This document shows positions 24,257 through 32,281 of a DNA stretch of 64,000 nt, piece by piece. The position numbers were made by a program, and so were the translations under genes. The stretch spans positions 3,899 to 67,898 of the forward strand of contig JBNKTC010000013.1 of the NCBI GenBank assembly GCA_050297855.1, read 5' to 3'. Numbering within the stretch: position 1 is the stretch's first letter; every line of letters starts with the position of its first letter. The notes below the pieces were generated by a model, which saw only the letters and a program-made list of their open reading frames with translations, had not been told where the DNA came from and searched no databases. The DNA comes from SZUA-545 sp050297855 (GTDB lineage Bacteria > Campylobacterota > Campylobacteria > Campylobacterales > SZUA-545).

Positions 24257-25216
24257 CTAGTGCCAGTGCCCCAGGAGATAGCGCAGCAGGGTCCGGACGG
24301 CCTTTTCATCTTCAAAGGCCCGGGAGCGGTAGATGCCGGAGTCGTAGTGAAGGGGCGTGACATCAGGCGGCAGGGAAAGTGCCAGGAGCTTTTCGATCCG
24401 TTTTTTAGTATCGGGATGGGTCCGGAAAAGGGAGGGGACCTCCTCCTTCCGGCCCGGAAGGAAAAGACGTTCTAAAAGGTTTTGTTCTTCGTATTCGATC
24501 TTGGAGAGGGCCGAAGCGAGGTGCTGGGGGGTACCGGTGAGCCGGGCGGCGGTCAGGTCGGCGTCGTATTCCCGCACCCTGGAGAGGGAGAGCTGGAGCA
24601 GGGTGCTGACGGCGGGGGCCGTGACCAGGATCAGGATCCCGGCCCAGGGGACCTGGGCACCGGCCAGGAGGTAGAGGGGGAGAAAAAAGAGGACCATCAG
24701 CTGCCCCAGGATCGACAGGATCGCCGTCAGGCGGCTGATGATGTCGGTCAGGGCCATAAGCCGGAGGTCGTTGTTGGCGATATGGGCCGTTTCGTGGGCC
24801 ATGACCCCCACTATTTCGGGCAGGCTCAGGCGCTCGAGCATACCCCGGCTGAGAATGACCGCCGGGTCGCGCCGGGTACCGACACTAAACGCGGTCATGA
24901 TCGGTGAGGGAAGCAGGTAGAGGGTCGGGACGGCCGGGAGGTCGGCCCGGCGCGTCAACTCTTTGAGGTAGGAGTAGAGCAGGGCGGAGCGTTCCGTATC
25001 CAGGGGCCTGGCACCGTAGACCCGGGCGATGATATCGGGGCGTATGGTGGGGTAGAGGAGGATCAGCACGATCCCGCCGGCCAGGGCGATGACCACCCCG
25101 TCGACCCCTGCGATGACCAGTCCCAGAAGCGTCAGGAACGCCAGCATGACCAGGATCAAAAAGAGGGTCTGGAAAAAGGTCGTGCTTTTGTGTCGTGTGA
25201 AAGGGAGGGTTTGCAT
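24257..25216 (-). CDS. M48-family membrane metalloprotease (HtpX-like)
   Basis: This 319-residue protein has two N-terminal membrane helices (about 15-60), the zinc motif HETAH (residues 141-145), a second hydrophobic pair and the third ligand Glu in REYDADLTAA near residue 217. This matches HtpX-type M48 proteases, which degrade misfolded membrane proteins. ATG 25216 has AGGA 8 bases upstream; the GTG one codon earlier is possible. A plausible promoter (-35 GTGACA, 18-base spacer, -10 TACAAT at 25243-25248) lies upstream. Confidence 0.9.
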   Translation of the reverse strand: MQTLPFTRHKSTTFFQTLFLILVMLAFLTLLGLVIAGVDGVVIALAGGIVLILLYPTIRPDIIARVYGARPLDTERSALLYSYLKELTRRADLPAVPTLYLLPSPIMTAFSVGTRRDPAVILSRGMLERLSLPEIVGVMAHETAHIANNDLRLMALTDIISRLTAILSILGQLMVLFFLPLYLLAGAQVPWAGILILVTAPAVSTLLQLSLSRVREYDADLTAARLTGTPQHLASALSKIEYEEQNLLERLFLPGRKEEVPSLFRTHPDTKKRIEKLLALSLPPDVTPLHYDSGIYRSRAFEDEKAVRTLLRYLLGHWH

Positions 25217-25242
25217 CACGGTGTTCCTTTTTTTCTGAAACC

Positions 25243-25272
25243 ATTGTAACGCAATCGGCTGGGAGTTGTCAC
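25243..25272 (-). promoter_or_regulatory. candidate promoter of the HtpX-like protease gene
   Basis: On the minus strand, -35 GTGACA (25267-25272), an 18-base spacer and -10 TACAAT (25243-25248) end 27 bases before the start codon. Confidence 0.45.
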
Positions 25273-25284
25273 AGGGGAAGAAAA

Positions 25285-25352
25285 GTTATGAAGGGTGATG
25301 GGGTTATATGACATGACGTGGAACAAGTATGTGTATGCAGACCCTTCATAAC
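25285..25352. repeat. perfect 12-bp inverted repeat with 44-base centre
   Basis: GTTATGAAGGGT at 25285-25296 pairs exactly with ACCCTTCATAAC at 25341-25352. The repeat lies in a 776-base gap between the HtpX-like gene and the cytochrome c gene. It could be a structured RNA, a protein-binding site or the remains of a small mobile element. No coding frame across it is convincing. Confidence 0.6.
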
Positions 25353-25648
25353 CATGCGTGAAAGATCACTATAACGCAGGGAGATGGTTAATTTGTGTTT
25401 TAATTGGGGCGTTTTGGTGTTTTTATAAAAAAATCAAAAAAAAGCGATCAAAGCGGATATATTCGGTACGATCGGGTGATGAGGAGGTGAAACAACGTAT
25501 TATAAAAGGGGGAGTCGGTATGGGAAGTACCAGTGCAGTCTTACGCTGCCGGAGAAGCTGTCCGACACCTGTAAAATGAGGGGGTTGAAGGTCGTGATAC
25601 TAAAAACAAAAAAATTCCGACCGGGAAGACCGCGGTCAAATAACGCTG

Positions 25649-25672
25649 TGGGGTATGGACTACCATACCCCA
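25649..25672. repeat. perfect 10-bp hairpin
   Basis: TGGGGTATGG, a 4-base loop ACTA and CCATACCCCA form a strong stem. It lies 28 bases beyond the stop of the small minus-strand gene 25700-25795, where a terminator would be expected, but no T-run follows on the minus strand, so a rho-independent terminator is uncertain. Confidence 0.55.
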
Positions 25673-25699
25673 TAAGGGTACTTCTGTCACTCACTGCTC

Positions 25700-25795
25700 C
25701 TATTCCAATACCGTAAAGAAAACCGAGGCCGCTACGATGCCCAGTTCTATTATCAGTACCACCGTCAAATCGCCGTCAAAGTAGAGATCTCTCAT
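25700..25795 (-). CDS. 31-residue single-pass membrane protein, unannotated type
   Basis: A short frame starts at ATG 25795 with a consensus SD (AAGGAGG, 5 bases upstream) and ends at TAG 25700. The product has a charged start (MRDLYFDGD) and one hydrophobic helix (LTVVLIIELGIVAASVFFTV) ending in LE. That fits a small inner-membrane protein with its N-terminus inside or outside undetermined. I do not recognise it. The strong SD, sensible topology and the hairpin beyond the stop argue that it is real. It is transcribed away from the cytochrome c gene. Confidence 0.65.
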   Translation of the reverse strand: MRDLYFDGDLTVVLIIELGIVAASVFFTVLE

Positions 25796-25887
25796 CTCTG
25801 CCTCCTTAGATTTATTTTATGGGGAGGAGCATTGTAATGGAAAGATGTGGCGCGATTGTGTTTTACGCAGGACTTATTTGTGAAATT

Positions 25888-25906
25888 CGGGGTTTTCCCC
25901 GTTTTT
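25888..25906 (+). terminator. possible rho-independent terminator
   Basis: A short GC stem CGGGG, loop TTTT and CCCCG (25888-25901) is followed by five T. It would end a rightward transcript from the 25.3-25.9 kb gap, ahead of the cytochrome c gene. The stem is only 5 bp, so this is tentative. Confidence 0.4.
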
Positions 25907-25992
25907 GTCTTAAAACCGTAATGAAATTGACGGCTGTCAATGCTTTTGGAAGGCGAAGTGCATACGATGGTCTCTTAAAAAAAAGGATATAT

Positions 25993-26412
25993 ATGAAACG
26001 CGGGATATGGATGATACTGTTTCTGGCCGCCGGCGTACACGCCGACGGCACAACCCAGGGCGAAAAGGTTTTCGAACAGCAGTGTGCACGCTGCCACATG
26101 AAGGAGATCAGCCGGGCCGATACGTTGCAGCGCCTGGATCAGCTCAAAGCCCCGCCGATGATCGAAGTCTCCGGCCAGCTCAAGCGGAGCATTATGATCA
26201 AAGACGGGGACGAGGATATCCACCGCGCGGTCGTGACTGCCTTTATCAAACACTACATCGAAAACCCCGATATCATGTACAGCATGTGCAATCCCGGCGC
26301 ACTGGACCGTTTCGGCCAGATGCCGTCATTAAAGGGAAAGCTAACGGAAGAGGAGAAGCAGGCCGTCGCCGAATGGGTATACGACTACTATGAAGGAAAG
26401 CTCTTTCGTTAA
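25993..26412 (+). CDS. periplasmic monoheme cytochrome c
   Basis: This 139-residue protein has a signal peptide (MKRGIW, then a Leu/Ala core, cleavage near VHADG), the heme-attachment motif CARCH at residues 31-35 and a likely distal Met in GQMPSLKG. It should be a class I electron carrier in the periplasm. ATG 25993 is chosen because AAAAGG lies 6 bases upstream and the signal peptide then sits at the N-terminus. An in-frame ATG at 25837 with its own SD would add 52 residues that hide the signal. Confidence 0.87.
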   Translation: MKRGIWMILFLAAGVHADGTTQGEKVFEQQCARCHMKEISRADTLQRLDQLKAPPMIEVSGQLKRSIMIKDGDEDIHRAVVTAFIKHYIENPDIMYSMCNPGALDRFGQMPSLKGKLTEEEKQAVAEWVYDYYEGKLFR

Positions 26413-26474
26413 AAAGCGGGATATAAAACCGATCAGGCTATCATATTTTTTTCGACCTTGCATGGGAGAGACGG

Positions 26475-27182
26475 ATGATAGCAACGCTGTTGGATAGCGG
26501 ACGTTTTGAGAAAACCGCCGAAGGGATATACTCCTCCCTTCCCGCTTCAGAGCGCCCGGCCGATTACGACACGAAAGTGACCCTCTATGATATGTTGATC
26601 GGCAACGGACTTTATAACAGGCTGCTCTGGGGGAACCGCCCCTCGGACTATGCGGCTTTTTGCCAAAAAGCTCTGGATGCCGTCCCCGGCGGGTCAGTAC
26701 TGGATGCGGGGTGCGGATCGCTGGTCTTTACCGCCGCGACTTACGCCAAAGAGGCAGGCAATCGCCCCCTCGTGCTGCTGGACCGTTCCATCGGAATGCT
26801 TCAAAAGGGGCGCCGCCGTCTCAAAAAGCTCATGGGTAAGATACCCGATACGATCCTTTTCGTCCAGGGCGACGTCTTCGACCTCCCCTTTGAAGATTCC
26901 TTTTTCGATACGGTCCTGGCCCAGGGTATCGTCCATATGTTCGATGAAAAGGAGAGACTCCTGCACGAACTCTCCCGGGTCAAAAAACCGGACGCTCCCC
27001 TCTACTTTACAAGTCTTGTTGCCAACAACACCCTGGGAAAGAGATACCTCGGACAGCTTCAAAAAGCCGGCGAAGTCGCCGGGATCCACTCCGGCGAATC
27101 CCTGAAAAAGGAACTGGCGGGTTTCTTGGAGGATTTCGAGCTGGAGAGTATCGGGAACATGGCGTATGTCACGAGCCGCTAG
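26475..27182 (+). CDS. class I SAM-dependent methyltransferase
   Basis: This 235-residue cytoplasmic methyltransferase has motif I as VLDAGCGSLVFTAAT near residue 75, an acidic post-I residue in VLLDRSIGML, and motif II/III as DVFDLPFEDSFFDTVLAQGIVHMF. The substrate is unknown. SD GGGAGAG lies before ATG 26475. It begins a rightward run with the C_GCAxxG_C_C and SDR genes. Confidence 0.88.
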   Translation: MIATLLDSGRFEKTAEGIYSSLPASERPADYDTKVTLYDMLIGNGLYNRLLWGNRPSDYAAFCQKALDAVPGGSVLDAGCGSLVFTAATYAKEAGNRPLVLLDRSIGMLQKGRRRLKKLMGKIPDTILFVQGDVFDLPFEDSFFDTVLAQGIVHMFDEKERLLHELSRVKKPDAPLYFTSLVANNTLGKRYLGQLQKAGEVAGIHSGESLKKELAGFLEDFELESIGNMAYVTSR

Positions 27183-27213
27183 GAGGAGAAACAAATGATA
27201 ATAAGGAGGTCGT

Positions 27214-27678
27214 ATGGATAAGAGCAAAACCGCTGCCGAGTCGTTTGCCGGGGGTCATCTCTGTTCCCAGTCGGTGCTGGGTGTCTTTTGCGACGAGCTG
27301 GGACTGGAGCGGGAGACGGCACTGAAGCTCGCTTTGGGATTCGGAGGAGGGTTCGCCCGGTGCGGGGAAAGCTGCGGCGCCGTAACCGGGGCGCTGATGG
27401 TGATCGGTCTCAAGGAGGGAACGGCACAGCCCGGCGACTCCCCCGAAAAAGCAGCGGTCTATAAAACAGTCCGCTCCTTTGTCGAAACTTTTAAAAATAC
27501 TCATGGCTCGATCCTGTGCCGTGAGCTGCTGCAGTGCGATATCAGTACGCCCGAGGGGCATGCCCGGGCACGGGATGCACAGCTTTTTGATACCGTCTGT
27601 CCCGTACTGGTGGAGAGTGCAGTCTCCACACTGGAAGCATTATTTGAAAAATGGGAAGAGGGGAGCAGCGATGTTTGA
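27214..27678 (+). CDS. C_GCAxxG_C_C family redox protein
   Basis: This 154-residue protein matches the TIGR01909-type family named for its cysteine pattern. Visible are CSQSV near residue 17, GGGFARCGESCGAVTGA around 45-60 and the later Cys pair in CRELLQCD. Members may bind a metal or heme-like cofactor and some are exported redox proteins, but the activity is unknown. SD AAGGAGG precedes the ATG. The last 8 bases overlap the SDR gene. Confidence 0.9.
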   Translation: MDKSKTAAESFAGGHLCSQSVLGVFCDELGLERETALKLALGFGGGFARCGESCGAVTGALMVIGLKEGTAQPGDSPEKAAVYKTVRSFVETFKNTHGSILCRELLQCDISTPEGHARARDAQLFDTVCPVLVESAVSTLEALFEKWEEGSSDV

Positions 27679-28495
27679 GGATAAAGTCGCCATCGTCACA
27701 GGCGGGGCATCCGGGATCGGCAGGGAGATGTGTCTCTATATGGCGCGCAGGGGAGCGACTGTCGTAGTTGCCGATATCGATGAAGATGCGGGGGATGAAG
27801 TCGTCCGCAAATGCCGGCTTAAAGGGGCTGCCCACGCCCTGTTTGTCAAGACCGACGTTTCGCTCCACCATGATGTGGAGGAGATGGTCAAAGAGACCGA
27901 GTCGAGATTCGGCAAGATCGACCTGATGATCAACAACGCGGGGATCGGCCTGGACGGGGAGTTTAAGGATATGAGCCTCGAGCAGTGGGAGAAGGTGATG
28001 GACATCGATTTCTGGGGTGTCTTGTACGGGACCCATTTCGTCTATCCCATTATGATCCGGCAGGGATACGGCCAGATCGTCAATGTCTCCTCCCTGGCCG
28101 GACTCATGCCCGGCGGCCTGATGACCAGCTATGTCGCCAGCAAGCATGCCGTCAGCGGTTTTACGATCTCCCTGCGTCCCGAAGCACAGCTCTACGGGGT
28201 CAAAGTCAATCTTCTCTGTCCGGGATTCATCGAAACGGCCATGCACGATAATACGGAGAAGGTCTCGGCGTACCTCAAGCTGGAGAAAAACCAGCGCGAC
28301 AAAAGCCGCTACCCCACGGCGGACCAATGCATCGACGCGATGATGCGGGGGATCGAGAAGGACCGGGCGATCATCATCGCGCCCGGCGGGCAGAAGCTCT
28401 ACTGGTGGGTCTATCGCCTCTTCCCGTGGGCGGTGCCGCTGATGTGGCGGTGGATGATCAGGCGCTTAAAAAAGGCGGAACCGGATGCCGCGTGA
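27671..28495 (+). CDS. short-chain dehydrogenase/reductase
   Basis: This 274-residue classical SDR has TGGASGIG near residue 11, NNAGIG near residue 86 and the catalytic Ser/Tyr/Lys set in NVSSLAG and SYVASKH. The C-terminal tail (about 240-265) is hydrophobic and Trp-rich (LYWWVYRLFPWAVPLMWRW), so the enzyme may sit on the membrane and act on a lipid-like substrate. ATG 27671 overlaps the upstream stop by 8 bases. The last 11 bases overlap the Nudix-like gene. Confidence 0.9.
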   Translation: MFEDKVAIVTGGASGIGREMCLYMARRGATVVVADIDEDAGDEVVRKCRLKGAAHALFVKTDVSLHHDVEEMVKETESRFGKIDLMINNAGIGLDGEFKDMSLEQWEKVMDIDFWGVLYGTHFVYPIMIRQGYGQIVNVSSLAGLMPGGLMTSYVASKHAVSGFTISLRPEAQLYGVKVNLLCPGFIETAMHDNTEKVSAYLKLEKNQRDKSRYPTADQCIDAMMRGIEKDRAIIIAPGGQKLYWWVYRLFPWAVPLMWRWMIRRLKKAEPDAA

Positions 28496-29267
28496 AACAG
28501 GTGTCTCCAAGGGGTCGGCATACGGATTGTGTGTTGAAGAGCTTTTGGCAAACCAGCTGGATGCGAAGTACGATGACAAACTCTTCTGGTATGCCTCGAA
28601 AGTTTCGATCAGACAGGACCGCATAGATCTGTTTGTCCGGAATGAGAGCCTGGTCGGATTTGACGATGTCGGGTACGACGGTATCAAAAAGGTATCCCAA
28701 ATGCAGAACAACGTGCAAAGCGATAAGACCCTCATGCATGACGTACTGGTCTCCAGCGGGAGCTTTCTTTTTATCAACGACGGCCTGGTCGTAACCCGGC
28801 GCAATACCCTGACGCGATACGACCCGGAATGCTGGACGACACCGGCGGGACGGTGCGACCGGACGATACTCCAAACGGCCGTCAAGGAGACGGTCGAGGA
28901 GATCCGGATACACCAGGGTGAGAAGATACTCTACCCCGATATCGCTGCCGATATTGTTACCGACCGGCAGAATGTCCGGTTTTATCCGACGACCCCCCGT
29001 AATATAAACTTTCCTTTAAAACTGTATGATGTACGGTTATACCTGGACTCCCGTCTGATCGAAGAGACCACAGCCTGGGTCTATTACTCCGAAGCGGTCA
29101 ATACACTGGAGTTCAGGATCCCGATTTTTAGTTGTATTAATCCATGTGGGCTTCACTTCTCCAATCCCGAATTCGGAACCGAAACCGGGTTGAAAACTGT
29201 AGAAGAGCTAAGCCGGATTGAGACAGTCCCCGCACTTACACGCCTGCTCCATGAGATACGCGGGTAA
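28485..29267 (+). CDS. Nudix-fold protein with degenerate Nudix box
   Basis: This 260-residue soluble protein has a central segment (about residues 85-145) that follows the Nudix pattern: SSGSFLFINDGLVVTRRNTL, then WTTPAGRCDRTILQTAVKET and EEI. The RExxEE core reads KETVEE (residues 134-139), while the Glu after the first Gly is missing, so the Mg site is incomplete or altered. Nudix proteins cleave nucleoside diphosphates linked to other groups. The flanking N- and C-terminal parts are unassigned. It overlaps the SDR gene by 11 bases and precedes an unknown gene by 30 bases. Confidence 0.65.
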   Translation: MPRETGVSKGSAYGLCVEELLANQLDAKYDDKLFWYASKVSIRQDRIDLFVRNESLVGFDDVGYDGIKKVSQMQNNVQSDKTLMHDVLVSSGSFLFINDGLVVTRRNTLTRYDPECWTTPAGRCDRTILQTAVKETVEEIRIHQGEKILYPDIAADIVTDRQNVRFYPTTPRNINFPLKLYDVRLYLDSRLIEETTAWVYYSEAVNTLEFRIPIFSCINPCGLHFSNPEFGTETGLKTVEELSRIETVPALTRLLHEIRG

Positions 29268-29297
29268 GAGAGTCTCGTTAACAAAACCTAAAGGATC

Positions 29298-31205
29298 ATG
29301 ATGGACAACGCATATTTGCTGTATATGACAGGGCTTTCGGTAGATAAAAAACGGATGAACAACATCATGGAGAATATCCATGATGATAGGGATATGAAGC
29401 TATGGTATGACCATATTCATCAACTGGCAACCGTTGCTTTTAGCAAAAGGAGTGAAAAACTCGACGAGTTGAGGGAAGGGAGTGATGATTATGCGACCTT
29501 CTTGAATGCTTTTTTGTGGATGTTCGGTGCGAAGATCCCTTTTCTTAAATCGATTATTGAAAAACTATTTGATGTGCTTTTACATGAGAAAAACACAATC
29601 CGGGATATCAACCCCATCCTGGAAAGTTTTATATCAAATGCGCAGATAACTATGAAAGAGTATGATATCAGCGATTTTTTCAGGCTTTATGTCTCGCACC
29701 AGTCGGACAGTATGGGGGTGATGCCGATCGCCAGGGTGGCCCAGGAGAAGGGGTTTTCCTTTACCAATACCTACTGTGACAGGGACTATTTTGAAAACCG
29801 CTATGTCGATCACATAGTCGTGAAGCTCGATAAAAAAAAGTATGCAAAACTCCGGGAAAACTGGCAGGGGATTTTTAATTTGCATCTTTTTGACATCTAT
29901 GCGTCCAAGGTGCTGTTTGAGACCCTCGTAGACAGAGAAAAAAAACAGAACATCTTCCAGGGGGTCTTTGATCTCCATGGGACCCAAAACACCTATGTCA
30001 ACGATATGAAAAGTGCCTTCTCGGAAAGAAACCTTTTTGGTGTCAGTCTGTTGAGTTATTTCTTTGCGTTCATACAGCATGAAATTCTTGGGAATAAAGA
30101 AGTCATGATGTTTAAACCGGGGAATGAGAATGACGTAGACAACGAGTTCTTAAAAGAGTTGCTTGAGTATTCGGCTGATCCGTCGGCACTGGCTTTTACG
30201 GAAGAAAAATCCGAGGCATGCATTGAGGCCAGGGTCTACTTCTCGGATGGCAAAAAAATACTCAACAAAAACCTGGAGAACGATACTTTTTATAAGCTGT
30301 TCAGCACTAAAGAAGAGGAGACGGTCACGTCTACTCTGTTTTCGGACTTATCGCTTTCGGTCGAAGATTACTGTAAAGAAGCGTGGGACGATATCTATAT
30401 CAAGCTTCCGGTCAAGATGATGCTCTCCCTGCCGGTCGATCAGGATGGAAACGCCAGCCAGTCGATCACGATCCCCCATATGGTCGACAGCGGGCAAGCG
30501 GTCGTCGATATCCTGACAGTGGGGGGTGCCGAGCACAACCGTGCCCTGGCGCACCTGATAAACAAACACAGGTTCCAATACAAAGAGGATCGGGTTTTCG
30601 GTTTTCTTGACAACTACAGTGATCTGATTCATAAACTCAAGTTTTTGGACGCTGGTTGTTTAGATCACCAAGAGAGTTTTCTAATGGCACTGAACCAGCC
30701 CGTAGCCGGGTATAATGCCATCTTCGCCCAGAGGCGGGATGTGGAGGATGGTGTCAGTTCTGCATTGGAAACAAAAGTTATCGGGTATAGCTTAATGGAT
30801 ATGACTGATACAAAGCGTCGTTATAACATCGTATCCATCTACGGTTTTTCGGCCCTTTCCAGTGTTTACGCCATACACAATGTTGTAGCAGGTATATGTA
30901 CGCAGGAAGGTACGGAAATTTTTAATCCGAACAGGCACTATACGCCAGGATTGAAACGCAATCCTCGAACGTTCCAGAATGATGCGTATGTACAGAAGGG
31001 ATTGGCATCTCTTTATCGTTACAAAGGAACAGGGCAGGGTATGCCGGAGAGTCAGAAAATAATCTACAATAAGTTTGAGCAAAAACATCCGCTGTATATA
31101 TTTAATACACAAAGAGATGACTATATTAAGATGTTTGAATATAGTGAAGGACCGTTGTCTATTTTTGATGGGGATATACAAAGAGGAAGAGTACATGATA
31201 GATAA
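29298..31205 (+). CDS. 635-residue protein of unknown function
   Basis: This large soluble protein has no signal peptide or membrane helix. The first 300 residues are mainly helical. A C-terminal half with mixed alpha/beta character includes VDILTVGGAEHNRALAHLIN around residues 400-420. I recognise no family, and the GGAEHN motif is the best handle for searches. AAGG lies before two adjacent ATG codons (29298, 29301), and the second has better spacing. The last 11 bases overlap the HAD phosphatase gene, so both are co-translated. Base composition is lower in GC than the glycan operon. Context (Nudix-like upstream, HAD and cupin downstream) suggests nucleotide or sugar-phosphate metabolism; that is inference. 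Confidence 0.8.
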   Translation: MMDNAYLLYMTGLSVDKKRMNNIMENIHDDRDMKLWYDHIHQLATVAFSKRSEKLDELREGSDDYATFLNAFLWMFGAKIPFLKSIIEKLFDVLLHEKNTIRDINPILESFISNAQITMKEYDISDFFRLYVSHQSDSMGVMPIARVAQEKGFSFTNTYCDRDYFENRYVDHIVVKLDKKKYAKLRENWQGIFNLHLFDIYASKVLFETLVDREKKQNIFQGVFDLHGTQNTYVNDMKSAFSERNLFGVSLLSYFFAFIQHEILGNKEVMMFKPGNENDVDNEFLKELLEYSADPSALAFTEEKSEACIEARVYFSDGKKILNKNLENDTFYKLFSTKEEETVTSTLFSDLSLSVEDYCKEAWDDIYIKLPVKMMLSLPVDQDGNASQSITIPHMVDSGQAVVDILTVGGAEHNRALAHLINKHRFQYKEDRVFGFLDNYSDLIHKLKFLDAGCLDHQESFLMALNQPVAGYNAIFAQRRDVEDGVSSALETKVIGYSLMDMTDTKRRYNIVSIYGFSALSSVYAIHNVVAGICTQEGTEIFNPNRHYTPGLKRNPRTFQNDAYVQKGLASLYRYKGTGQGMPESQKIIYNKFEQKHPLYIFNTQRDDYIKMFEYSEGPLSIFDGDIQRGRVHDR

Positions 31206-31896
31206 AAAACTACTGATATTCGATATCGACGGGACCCTCTGCGACATCAACCGCCCGATCGGCGCGGAGTTGCTTGCCACCCTACAGGCGCTCTCCACGC
31301 ATCACCGGATCGTCCTCGCATCGGGCAAGCCCTTTGGCTATATTGCCGGCTTGATACGCCAGCTGGGGCTGGCGGAGTGCATGGTGATCGGCGAGAACGG
31401 CGGGACGCTTATGTACAGTGCCGCTTTCCCGCCCAAAAGCTATTACCAAATCGATGTCCCCGAAGCAGTCCAGGTGCGCTTCCTGGAGATCCGGCGAAGC
31501 TTTTCGGCGGCTTTCGGGACCAGCATCTGGTTTCAGCCCAACGACGTGAACCTGACCGTCTTCCCGGTTGATATCGCCGACATCCCGAAAATCCACGACT
31601 TCGCCAAGCAGTTTGAAAACGGCGATATGAACACCTATTACCACAAAGACAGTGTCGACTTTACGCCAAAGGGCTTTGATAAAGGGACGGCCGTGGATAT
31701 CCTGCTGGAGAGTACGGGGGTCGCAAAAGAGGAGCTGTACGTATTCGGCGACGGGAGTAACGACCTGCCGATGCTTCTAAAAACAAACAACGCCTTTTTG
31801 GTCAACAGCAGCCTGAAGGGCTTCGTCCCGAAGGAACGTTTTAAAGACTATGACGCGCTCAACCGTTACCTGCAGCGAACGTTTATAGAGGCATAG
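31195..31896 (+). CDS. HAD-superfamily (IIB/Cof-like) phosphatase
   Basis: This 233-residue hydrolase has HAD motif I as FDIDGTL (nucleophile Asp10), motif II Ser in LASGKP, motif III Lys in GFDKGTAVD and motif IV as VFGDGSNDLPML. The cap region between motifs II and III is of the Cof/phosphomannomutase-like type. It should remove phosphate from a sugar phosphate or small metabolite. ATG 31195 has an AGAGG SD and lies inside the end of the upstream gene. Confidence 0.9.
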   Translation: MIDKKLLIFDIDGTLCDINRPIGAELLATLQALSTHHRIVLASGKPFGYIAGLIRQLGLAECMVIGENGGTLMYSAAFPPKSYYQIDVPEAVQVRFLEIRRSFSAAFGTSIWFQPNDVNLTVFPVDIADIPKIHDFAKQFENGDMNTYYHKDSVDFTPKGFDKGTAVDILLESTGVAKEELYVFGDGSNDLPMLLKTNNAFLVNSSLKGFVPKERFKDYDALNRYLQRTFIEA

Positions 31897-31921
31897 CCCG
31901 CAAGCGGGAAAAGGAGCAGCG

Positions 31922-32263
31922 ATGGCCGTCGTATCGAAGGAAAACGCCGAGCACTACACCTGGGGAGAAGGGTGCGACGGCTGGCATCTGGCCAAGACGC
32001 CGGGGCTGAGTGTCATCCGGGAACGTGTCCCGCCCGGCGGTGCTGAAGTGAAGCACTATCACGCGAAGGCGGAGCAGTTTTTTTATGTGCTTTCCGGTGT
32101 CGCGACGATGGAGACGGATAGCGGGGTTTATACGATCGATGCGGATCACGGGTTGCATGTGGCTGCCGGGGTGTCGCATCGGTTGAGTAATCGCGGGGAT
32201 GTGGATTTGGTGTTTTTGGTTATCTCCAGTCCGCCTAGTCATGGGGATCGGGTTGTCGGGTAA
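31922..32263 (+). CDS. cupin-domain protein
   Basis: This 113-residue single-domain cupin has the metal-site motif 1 as HYHAKAEQFFYVLSG (His-x-His and Glu) and motif 2 around HVAAGVSHRL. It may bind a divalent metal and act as a small isomerase, dioxygenase or sensor; no substrate can be named. A short perfect hairpin (31897-31908) and an AAGGAG SD lie upstream. It is 25 bases downstream of the HAD gene. Confidence 0.88.
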   Translation: MAVVSKENAEHYTWGEGCDGWHLAKTPGLSVIRERVPPGGAEVKHYHAKAEQFFYVLSGVATMETDSGVYTIDADHGLHVAAGVSHRLSNRGDVDLVFLVISSPPSHGDRVVG

Positions 32264-32281
32264 AAATCGCAAGGGGATAAT

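Noticed and set aside
25285..25352. Reading the 12-bp inverted repeat as the ends of an insertion sequence.
   Set aside because: The enclosed 44 bases cannot code for a transposase, and no flanking target-site duplication is evident.
25358..25579. A 73-codon plus-strand frame starting at GTG in the 25 kb gap.
   Set aside because: No SD at the start, odd Lys-rich composition, and no continuation of a recognisable protein. The frame also overlaps the strongest hairpin region without support.
25837..26412. A longer cytochrome c starting at ATG 25837 with a GGAGG upstream.
   Set aside because: The extra 52 residues would bury the signal peptide needed for heme attachment; ATG 25993 gives a normal exported cytochrome.
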